Origin: an uncultured bacterium
GTDB lineage: Bacteria; Bacillota_I; Bacilli_A; RFN20; CAG-826
Reading direction: 5' to 3'
DNA length: 6,297 nucleotides
Assembly: GCA_949290725.1 (NCBI GenBank)
Contig: CASEST010000108.1
Coordinates: 1-6,297 of the forward strand
Under the pieces are notes generated by a model, which was given only the letters and a program-made list of their open reading frames with translations, was not told the origin of the DNA and did no database searches. This document shows positions 1-4,749 of this stretch, piece by piece; the first letter of the stretch is position 1, and each line of letters starts with the position of its first letter. Both the position numbers and the translations under genes were made by a program.

Positions 1-1052
1 AAATATTTCAAATATTGAACAGCGTTTTCTTTATAAAATGTTAAATAAAATCCATTAGAAAATGGTAAGTATTTAATATTTTTGCGGCTAAGAATTTCTT
101 TTATTCCATTACCAATTTGATAAACCCTTTCTCTTTCTTTTAGTAACTTTTCTTTAACAATTTTTAAATCGTCTCCGCTTTTGAAAAAATCAGCTAAGCC
201 ATTGATTAATAATGTATTTGAGCAAGAAGTTGTCCCTCTAATTATTTTTTTGATATTTAATGAATAAATATCTTTTTCTTCTTTATTCATTAAAATAACT
301 AAAGCACCCATTCTTAATCCATAGTAGCCAAAAGTTTTAGAAGAGGAAATAGCTAAAAATAGAGGATTCTTGAAGTTTGAATCTACAATTTTAGAAATAA
401 TCATATCACGGTTTGGTGAAAAATCTAAATATGCCAAATCTAAAAGCAATGTCACTTTATCATTATATTTATTTATTAAGTTGAATAATTTATCGTATTC
501 AACATCGTTAAAGTTATAGCCAGTTGGATTATGACATGGATCGTTAATTACTAATAAAATAGGACCAGCAATTTCATTAATCTTTTCTTCAAGTGATTTA
601 AAATCGAACTTGTCACTATTAAAAGAATTGAACTCCTCAAATTTAATATCGCTTTCCTCAGCCAAAGTATCATAATTTGGCCATCTAACCGAAGGAAGAA
701 GCAATGTATGGGTTTTATTAAGCATTTTAAAAGCAACAAATAAGGCTTGTGTTCCTCCAGCAGAAGCGGAAATTACGATATTAAATTTATCGTTAGCTAT
801 TTTTAATTTATTTTCAAAAATCCAATTAAGATAGCCTTCTTGAAAATCTTTAGTTCCTAATTGTGGTGAATAAGCTAAAGAAGTTGAAAAATCAGATAAA
901 ATATATTTGTTAACTTCTGCAAAATTAACAATCTCACCATCATTATTTAATAAGGTACCAGCGCTACCATTTATAACCTTAATACCTTTTTTTATTTCGT
1001 TATTTGCTCTTTCATTTACTGATAAAATATCAAAAAAATTTAAATCCATCAT
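1..1052 (-). CDS. Class I PLP-dependent aminotransferase (aspartate/aromatic type), C-terminus cut by window edge
   Basis: This gene probably transfers an amino group between an amino acid and a 2-oxo acid in the cytoplasm, using pyridoxal phosphate (PLP). The frame is open from a tandem ATG-ATG (1052, 1049) to base 1, giving 350 residues. Class I landmarks appear in order: SAGGTQAL with G99-G100-T101 for the cofactor phosphate, CHNPTG with N175, LDLAY with D205 and Y208 contacting the PLP ring, and SSSKTFGYYGLRMG with K239 as the Schiff-base lysine and R247 as a phosphate ligand. The pattern is closer to AspC/TyrB than to the AspB or MalY branches. Family members are about 390-430 residues, so some 50-70 C-terminal residues, including the substrate-carboxylate arginine, are outside the window. 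An in-frame stop lies upstream and no better start exists; the Shine-Dalgarno match is poor. The gene is divergent from the LacI-type regulator. Exact substrate cannot be told. Confidence 0.9.
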   Translation of the reverse strand, partial: MMDLNFFDILSVNERANNEIKKGIKVINGSAGTLLNNDGEIVNFAEVNKYILSDFSTSLAYSPQLGTKDFQEGYLNWIFENKLKIANDKFNIVISASAGGTQALFVAFKMLNKTHTLLLPSVRWPNYDTLAEESDIKFEEFNSFNSDKFDFKSLEEKINEIAGPILLVINDPCHNPTGYNFNDVEYDKLFNLINKYNDKVTLLLDLAYLDFSPNRDMIISKIVDSNFKNPLFLAISSSKTFGYYGLRMGALVILMNKEEKDIYSLNIKKIIRGTTSCSNTLLINGLADFFKSGDDLKIVKEKLLKERERVYQIGNGIKEILSRKNIKYLPFSNGFYLTFYKENAVQYLKY

Positions 1053-1107
1053 GTTAATTATTTTAACATATCTACCATAATTTTTTTAGTTAAACAATTT
1101 TAGGGAT

Positions 1108-1136
1108 ATTTTATGAAAATAATTATTAAGTGACAA
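1108..1136 (-). promoter_or_regulatory. Sigma-A-type promoter for the aminotransferase
   Basis: On the minus strand a -35 box TTGTCA (1136-1131) is followed after exactly 17 bp by a -10 box TAAAAT (1113-1108). Each differs from consensus by one base. Transcription would start near 1101, giving a leader of about 49 nt before the ATG at 1052. The leader has no strong Shine-Dalgarno sequence. Confidence 0.65.
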
Positions 1137-1143
1137 AAATTGT

Positions 1144-1162
1144 AACTCGAAAAAGTCGAATT
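1144..1162. promoter_or_regulatory. Interrupted dyad with two TCGA cores, possible operator
   Basis: A 19-bp element centred on 1153 has the form AAnTCGA-5 nt-TCGAnTT. The TCGA cores sit at 1147-1150 and 1156-1159 and are the only GC-containing words in a nearly pure AT region. It lies 8 bp upstream of the aminotransferase -35 box. A binding site for a dimeric regulator is an inference from symmetry and position only. Confidence 0.25.
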
Positions 1163-1201
1163 TATTCATTATTTTTTATCTTGAATAATAATTATGAAAA
1201 A

Positions 1202-1216
1202 ATGAAAAATTTTCAT
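1202..1216. promoter_or_regulatory. 15-bp palindrome upstream of the regulator promoter, possible operator
   Basis: ATGAAAA (1202-1208) and TTTTCAT (1210-1216) form a perfect 7-bp dyad about base 1209. It lies about 35-48 bp before the predicted transcription start of the LacI-family gene, where a repressor could interfere with RNA polymerase. The same half-site ATGAAAA recurs at 1194-1200 and at 1113-1119, the latter overlapping the aminotransferase -10 box. LacI-family operators usually have a central CG, which this lacks. Confidence 0.3.
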
Positions 1217-1233
1217 ACAATTTACATTAATTT

Positions 1234-1242
1234 TGCTATAAT
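1234..1242 (+). promoter_or_regulatory. Extended -10 promoter for the LacI-family gene
   Basis: TGC-TATAAT is a perfect -10 hexamer (1237-1242) with the extended TG motif at 1234-1235. No good -35 box stands 16-18 bp upstream, as is usual for extended -10 promoters. Only 8 nt separate the -10 box from the ATG at 1251, so transcription should start at or within two bases of the start codon. Confidence 0.65.
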
Positions 1243-1250
1243 GTCTTTGT

Positions 1251-2252
1251 ATGGCAGGCGAATTTAAGGACCGTGTTACGATTTATGAAGTAGCTAAAGC
1301 AGCCGGTGTCTCTTTAGCGACTGTTTCGCGTGTAATAAATGATACTAATAGCGTCAAGGAAGAGACTCGCAATAAAGTTTTAAACGTCATTAAAAAATTA
1401 GGTTATAAACCTAGTGGTTTAGCACAAGCTTTAGCCACAAATAAAACGACATCTATCGGTGTTATTGTTCCTTCGGCGAATTATGTTTATATTTCTAATA
1501 TGCTTAATGGTATTATTGAGATTTGTAAAAATAAAAATTTTACCGTTAGTTTATATACCACCGCTCATTCACGAATTGATGCAATTTCATCTATTGAAAA
1601 AATGATTAAATCGCATGTTGACGGAGTTATTGTATTTGATGATGAGTTAAACGAAGAAGATATTGAAGTTTTCAATTCATATAATGTTCCTGTAGTTGCA
1701 ATTAATAATCAAATTGTTGCTTCAAAGATTGCTTCGATACCATTTGGTTATGAACATGTTTTAAAAAGATTGATGCTTGATTATTTCAATAAAGGTGATA
1801 AGACGATGACTTTTTTACACGTCCATAATGCAGGTCGACTTTTATCACGTATTGAAAATTGTTTTATTCAAACTCATTTAGAACATGATCGTGAATATGG
1901 AATTATTAATTGTGATGACTCTTATAATCGTACTTATTTAGATTTCAAAGAAAGATTTAAAAAAGTTAAAAAAGAATTTGTAATTGCTTATCGTGATTCT
2001 ATTGCTGCTGCTGTTTTGAATGCTGCAGAAGATTGTGGTTTAAAAGTTCCTCAAGATATCGAAGTTATTTCGATTATTGGTACTAAATATTCTTCAATTA
2101 TTCGTCCAACTATCTCCAATTTATATATTGATATGCAGGAAGTAGGCAAAAGAAGTGTTTATATGCTAGTTGATTTAATTAATAATCAACTCGTTGATAA
2201 AGTTTATAAATTTGAGTCTTATTATATTAAAAAAGATTCAACCAAATTTTAA
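1251..2252 (+). CDS. LacI/GalR-family transcriptional regulator, CcpA-like
   Basis: This is a cytoplasmic DNA-binding regulator, probably dimeric. Residues 9-31 are a textbook LacI helix-turn-helix (VTIYEVAKAAGVSLATVSRV). Residues 54-63 form the hinge helix, with minor-groove leucine L61 in the LAQALA stretch. The rest is a two-lobed periplasmic-binding-protein-like effector domain starting at SIGVIVPSA (68-76). Length (333) and overall pattern match Bacillus CcpA (about 334). The effector half is divergent: the usual IIGFDN/D segment is ISIIGTKYS (274-281), though D249 and RPTIS (285-289) remain. The ATG start is forced, because an in-frame TAA lies 12 bp upstream and the HTH follows at once. 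There is no Shine-Dalgarno sequence and the -10 box is 8 nt away, so the mRNA is probably leaderless. It may regulate itself and the divergent aminotransferase. The effector is unknown, and calling it CcpA itself is not justified. Confidence 0.92.
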   Translation: MAGEFKDRVTIYEVAKAAGVSLATVSRVINDTNSVKEETRNKVLNVIKKLGYKPSGLAQALATNKTTSIGVIVPSANYVYISNMLNGIIEICKNKNFTVSLYTTAHSRIDAISSIEKMIKSHVDGVIVFDDELNEEDIEVFNSYNVPVVAINNQIVASKIASIPFGYEHVLKRLMLDYFNKGDKTMTFLHVHNAGRLLSRIENCFIQTHLEHDREYGIINCDDSYNRTYLDFKERFKKVKKEFVIAYRDSIAAAVLNAAEDCGLKVPQDIEVISIIGTKYSSIIRPTISNLYIDMQEVGKRSVYMLVDLINNQLVDKVYKFESYYIKKDSTKF

Positions 2253-2257
2253 TTCCG

Positions 2258-2283
2258 ATTTTATTATTATTAGATAATAAAAT
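2258..2283. repeat. AT-only inverted repeat between the regulator and apt
   Basis: Perfect 10-bp arms (2258-2267 and 2274-2283) surround a 6-nt loop just after the regulator's stop codon. The stem is entirely A-T and no U-run follows, so it is a weak terminator candidate. It covers the -35 position of the apt promoter, which makes an operator role an alternative. Confidence 0.4.
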
Positions 2284-2284
2284 A

Positions 2285-2293
2285 TGGTATAAA
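2285..2293 (+). promoter_or_regulatory. Extended -10 promoter for apt-tyrS
   Basis: TGG-TATAAA gives an extended TG motif (2285-2286) and a near-consensus -10 box (2288-2293). Transcription would begin near 2300, leaving a leader of about 29 nt that contains the apt ribosome binding site. The -35 is poor, as at the regulator's promoter. Read-through from the regulator gene is also possible. Confidence 0.45.
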
Positions 2294-2316
2294 TAATTGT
2301 TGTTTTTGTTTTGCTC

Positions 2317-2322
2317 GAGAGG
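2317..2322 (+). promoter_or_regulatory. Ribosome binding site that fixes the apt start
   Basis: GAGAGG lies 6 nt before the ATG at 2329. It overlaps an in-frame TTG at 2311 and its following codons, which rules out that TTG as the start. Confidence 0.75.
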
Positions 2323-2328
2323 TATTTT

Positions 2329-3039
2329 ATGGACATTTATGAAGAATATATTCGTACGATTAATGATTTTCCTATCCCTGGGATAAAGTTTAGAGATATA
2401 ACTCCATTACTTGCTTGTGGAGATGCTTTCCATCAAGTAATTATGGATTTAAATAAGGAATTACCTTCATATGATAATTGGGATAAGATAATTGCTGCTG
2501 AGAGCAGAGGTTTTATTTTTGCTGCTCCTTTATGTTCGATGAATAATAAAGGGCTAGTTTTAGCTAGAAAAGCTGGTAAACTTCCACTCGTTGGTTATAG
2601 CGAATCTTATGATTTAGAATATGGCCAAAATACAATCGAAATTCCTAAAGATGCGATTCAACCTGGCGATCGAGTTATTATTATGGATGATTTAATTGCT
2701 ACTGGTGGAAGTGCTAAAGCGATGGTTCATTTAGTAATTAAAGCAGGTGGAATACCTATTATGGGTTTATTCTTGGTTGAACTTAGGAGTTTACAAGGCT
2801 ATAAAAAATTAGGAATTCCTGTCGTTTCAATCGTTAATTATGGTCTTCATTCTGGTGATTTGCTTCGTTTAAATAATGCTCGTCATTTGATGGGGAAATT
2901 TAAAGAAAAAGTTGATGAAAATGATATTTTAGTCGTTTATGAAGATGATAGCGAAGAAATCATTAATAAAAACAACATTATTGCGATTGTTCAAATAGAG
3001 AAAAACGGACGACAAACTTATATTAAATATCGTGATTAA
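2329..3039 (+). CDS. apt: Adenine phosphoribosyltransferase with C-terminal extension
   Basis: Apt makes AMP from adenine and PRPP in the cytoplasm (purine salvage). The 236-residue product shows the family's features in order: FPIPGIKFRDITPLL (14-28), ESRGFIFAAP (58-67), RKAGKLP (80-86), YDLEYG (94-99), and the PRPP-binding loop VIIMDDLIATGGSA (116-129) with D120, D121 and the TGG turn. The LVELRSLQGYKKL segment (149-161) is also typical. Canonical Apt ends near residue 170-175. Here about 65 more residues follow, ending in a charged, probably beta-rich piece (NDILVVYEDD, NNIIAIVQIEKN, TYIKYRD). I do not recognise this extension. The ATG at 2329 is chosen for its Shine-Dalgarno sequence. tyrS begins 30 nt after the stop, so the two are likely co-transcribed. 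PurR and xanthine phosphoribosyltransferase were considered, but there is no N-terminal DNA-binding domain and the YDLEYG motif favours Apt. Confidence 0.93.
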   Translation: MDIYEEYIRTINDFPIPGIKFRDITPLLACGDAFHQVIMDLNKELPSYDNWDKIIAAESRGFIFAAPLCSMNNKGLVLARKAGKLPLVGYSESYDLEYGQNTIEIPKDAIQPGDRVIIMDDLIATGGSAKAMVHLVIKAGGIPIMGLFLVELRSLQGYKKLGIPVVSIVNYGLHSGDLLRLNNARHLMGKFKEKVDENDILVVYEDDSEEIINKNNIIAIVQIEKNGRQTYIKYRD

Positions 3040-3051
3040 TTAATAATATTG

Positions 3052-3057
3052 AAAGGA
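3052..3057 (+). promoter_or_regulatory. Ribosome binding site of tyrS
   Basis: AAAGGA sits 12 nt before the ATG at 3070, a slightly long spacing. An in-frame TTG at 3049 abuts this site and so is unlikely to be the start; TyrRS proteins also typically begin at the position matching the ATG. Confidence 0.6.
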
Positions 3058-3069
3058 TGTGTTTATTTT

Positions 3070-4320
3070 ATGGAAAATATTATTGATGAATTAAATTGGC
3101 GCGGTCTTATTAAAGATTATAGTAATGAGGAACATCTTAAAGAGATGTTTAAAACTAAACAAACTATTTATTGTGGATTTGATCCAAGCGCGTCCTCAAT
3201 GCATATTGGTAATTTCGTTATGATTTCAATTTTAATGAGATTACAAAGAGCTGGTCATCGAATTATTGCAGTTGCTGGAGGTGCGACTGGAATGATTGGC
3301 GATCCATCTGGAAAATCAAAAGAAAGAAGTTTTTTAACTCCAGAAAAAATTAAAGAAAATACTGAATGTATTAAAAACCAATTATCTCATTATTTAGATT
3401 TAGATGATCCTCAAAAAGGAATTATGTTAAATAATTATGATTGGCTTTCTAAATTATCTTTACTAGATTATTTAAGAAATTATGCTAAATATTTTAATGT
3501 CAATTATATGATAAATAAGGATATTGTCGCTTCGCGTTTAGATAGTGGAATCTCCTTAACAGAGTTTTCGTATATGACTCTTCAATCAATCGATTTTCAT
3601 AAATTATGGGAAGAAGAAGGATGTCATATCCAAATTGGCGGAAGCGATCAATGGGGCAATTTAACTGCTGGTTTAGAGTTGATTCGTAAACTTGAAGGAG
3701 TCGATGCTGAAGCTGAATGTATGACTGCTCATTTAATTACGAGAAGCGATGGAAAAAAATTCGGAAAAAGTGAAGACGGAGCTTTATTTTTAGACCGCAG
3801 ATTAACTTCACCATATAAACTTTATCAATTCTTTATTAATCAAAGCGATGAAGATGCAATTCGTTATTTAAAAGTCTTTACTTTCCTTTCTAAGGAAGAG
3901 ATTGAAAAGATTGAAAAAGAACATTTTGCTTCTTTAGGACAAAGAGTTGGGCAAAAAGCTTTAGCCTATGAAGTAGTTAAAACTGTTCATTCGGAAAAGG
4001 ATGCTGAAGAAGCTAAAAAGATGAGCGAAGTTTTATTCTCTGGAGAGGTTCAAAATTTATCAAAAGAAGCTATTGAAGAACTTTTTGGGAAGATGAAAGT
4101 TAATATAGCCCCTCAAAGTTTAGAAGATTTACTTATCAGTTTAAAAGCTGCTTCTTCAAAAAGAGAAGCCCGTGAATTTATTAAAAATGGTGCAATTTCA
4201 ATTAATGGAAATAAAGTTAATGATAGCTCATTATTCATTGATCAATCTTTAACTCTTCATGGAAAATATATTATTTTAAGAAGAGGAAAGAAAAATTATT
4301 ACTTAGGTGTAATTGAATAA
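3070..4320 (+). CDS. tyrS: Tyrosyl-tRNA synthetase
   Basis: TyrRS charges tRNA-Tyr with tyrosine using ATP; it is an essential class Ic synthetase acting as a cytoplasmic dimer. The 416-residue product matches the bacterial TyrRS length. Residues follow the Bacillus enzyme almost position for position: Y34 and D78 in the tyrosine pocket, HIGN at 45-48 (variant of HIGH), GDPSGK at 77-82, Y168, Q172 and D175, GGSDQWGN at 190-197, and the class I KFGKS loop at 230-234. Residues from about 350 to the end form the S4-like RNA-binding domain (SSKREAREFIKNGAISING), ending in the conserved RRGKKNYYL. All catalytic motifs are intact. The gene follows apt with a 30-nt gap. There is no room for a T-box leader, the usual control of tyrS in many Firmicutes, so expression presumably depends on the apt promoter. 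Confidence 0.97.
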   Translation: MENIIDELNWRGLIKDYSNEEHLKEMFKTKQTIYCGFDPSASSMHIGNFVMISILMRLQRAGHRIIAVAGGATGMIGDPSGKSKERSFLTPEKIKENTECIKNQLSHYLDLDDPQKGIMLNNYDWLSKLSLLDYLRNYAKYFNVNYMINKDIVASRLDSGISLTEFSYMTLQSIDFHKLWEEEGCHIQIGGSDQWGNLTAGLELIRKLEGVDAEAECMTAHLITRSDGKKFGKSEDGALFLDRRLTSPYKLYQFFINQSDEDAIRYLKVFTFLSKEEIEKIEKEHFASLGQRVGQKALAYEVVKTVHSEKDAEEAKKMSEVLFSGEVQNLSKEAIEELFGKMKVNIAPQSLEDLLISLKAASSKREAREFIKNGAISINGNKVNDSSLFIDQSLTLHGKYIILRRGKKNYYLGVIE

Positions 4321-4327
4321 TTTTTAA

Positions 4328-4361
4328 TTTTTACTAGGTCAAAATGGTGACCTAGTAAAAA
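4328..4361. repeat. Perfect 14-bp inverted repeat after tyrS, no U-tract
   Basis: Arms 4328-4341 and 4348-4361 are perfectly complementary around a 6-nt loop, 7 nt after the tyrS stop. The GC core GGTCA/TGACC is flanked by T-runs on the 5' side and A-runs on the 3' side, the reverse of a normal bidirectional terminator. On neither strand is the stem followed by a U-run. It may still end or protect the apt-tyrS mRNA, or it may be a protein site upstream of the tRNA promoter. Confidence 0.75.
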
Positions 4362-4375
4362 CTTAAAAATAAATA

Positions 4376-4404
4376 TTGTTTTAAATAATTAGTTATGATA
4401 TATT
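4376..4404 (+). promoter_or_regulatory. Promoter of the tRNA-Asp/tRNA-Phe unit
   Basis: TTGTTT (4376-4381), a 17-bp spacer and TATATT (4399-4404) form a strong sigma-A promoter, with an extended TG at 4396-4397. Transcription should begin near the G at 4411, about 24 nt before the first tRNA. Confidence 0.7.
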
Positions 4405-4409
4405 ATTAA

Positions 4410-4428
4410 AGCACGTGAGAAACGTGTT
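4410..4428 (+). other. Small hairpin at the 5' end of the tRNA precursor
   Basis: AGCACGT (4410-4416) pairs with ACGTGTT (4422-4428), including one G-U pair, around the loop GAGAA. It begins at the predicted transcription start and ends 6 nt before tRNA-Asp. It could shield the precursor's 5' end or guide RNase P. The function is inferred. Confidence 0.4.
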
Positions 4429-4434
4429 AGATGC

Positions 4435-4510
4435 GGACCAGTGGTGTAGCGGTTAACATGCCACTCTGTCACAGTGGAGATCGCGAGTTCGATTCTCGTC
4501 TGGTCCGCCA
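4435..4510 (+). tRNA. tRNA-Asp (anticodon GUC)
   Basis: This is a full cloverleaf of 76 nt. The acceptor stem GGACCAG pairs with CTGGTCC, the D stem is GTGT/ACAT, the anticodon stem CCACT/AGTGG carries GTC at 4468-4470, and the T stem GCGAG/CTCGT encloses TTCGATT. The discriminator is G73, an aspartate identity element, and CCA is encoded (4508-4510). It is the first gene of a two-tRNA transcript, 16 nt ahead of tRNA-Phe. Confidence 0.97.
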
Positions 4511-4526
4511 TTTTCATTAAAATAAT

Positions 4527-4602
<76 letters not shown>

Positions 4603-4616
4603 TTAAAAAACGATAT

Positions 4617-4642
4617 CTAAATTAATATTGATGTTAATTTAG
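4617..4642 (+). repeat. AT-rich hairpin in the tRNA-Phe trailer
   Basis: CTAAATTAA (4617-4625) and TTAATTTAG (4634-4642) form a 9-bp stem with an 8-nt loop. Copies of CGATAT lie on both sides (4611-4616 and 4644-4649) as a direct repeat. No U-run follows, so it is not a terminator; it lies between tRNA-Phe and the true terminator and would be part of the 3' trailer. Confidence 0.35.
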
Positions 4643-4656
4643 TCGATATAGATTGT

Positions 4657-4683
4657 GAGGATTCAGTTGAATCTTCTTTTTTT
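4657..4683 (+). terminator. Intrinsic terminator of the tRNA unit
   Basis: GAGGATTC (4657-4664) pairs with GAATCTTC (4669-4676) through 8 bp, one of them G-U, around the tetraloop AGTT. Seven T residues follow directly (4677-4683). This is the most typical Rho-independent terminator in the window and closes the two-tRNA transcript. Confidence 0.85.
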
Positions 4684-4725
4684 ATGTTTAAATATATTTT
4701 TCTTTTTTGTTTTGTATTCTTTAAA

Positions 4726-4741
4726 TATAATTAAAAAAGGA
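4726..4741 (+). promoter_or_regulatory. Possible -10 box and ribosome binding site of the membrane protein gene
   Basis: A perfect TATAAT stands at 4726-4731 with only a poor T-rich -35 region. AAAGGA (4736-4741) lies 8 nt before the ATG at 4750 and is a good Shine-Dalgarno sequence. If this -10 is used, transcription starts near 4738, close to or inside the Shine-Dalgarno sequence, so the leader would be only about 12 nt. Confidence 0.5.
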
Positions 4742-4749
4742 ATAATAAT

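Noticed and set aside
551..739. A 62-codon open frame on the minus strand.
   Set aside because: It lies wholly inside the aminotransferase gene on the same strand in another frame; the aminotransferase frame carries the conserved motifs there.
1162..1188. TTATTCA (1162-1168) and TGAATAA (1182-1188) inverted pair.
   Set aside because: Seven-base AT arms 13 nt apart are expected by chance in such AT-rich DNA.
1053..1250. Catabolite-responsive element (cre) for a CcpA-type regulator.
   Set aside because: No sequence with the cre pattern and its central CG was found in this spacer.
2311..2328. TTG start giving an Apt six residues longer.
   Set aside because: The TTG and next codons overlap the Shine-Dalgarno sequence GAGAGG, which is correctly spaced for the ATG at 2329.
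3049..3069. TTG start giving a TyrRS seven residues longer.
   Set aside because: The TTG abuts the Shine-Dalgarno sequence AAAGGA, and homology fits a start at 3070.
3040..3069. Possible T-box leader for tyrS.
   Set aside because: Only 30 nt separate apt and tyrS, far too short for a T-box, and no specifier or antiterminator elements are visible.
4433..4508. tRNA-Asp set two bases upstream with acceptor GCGGACC/GGTCCGC.
   Set aside because: Those bases pair, but the spacing from the T stem shows CTGGTCC is 66-72, followed by G73 and an encoded CCA; the extra pairing is accidental.
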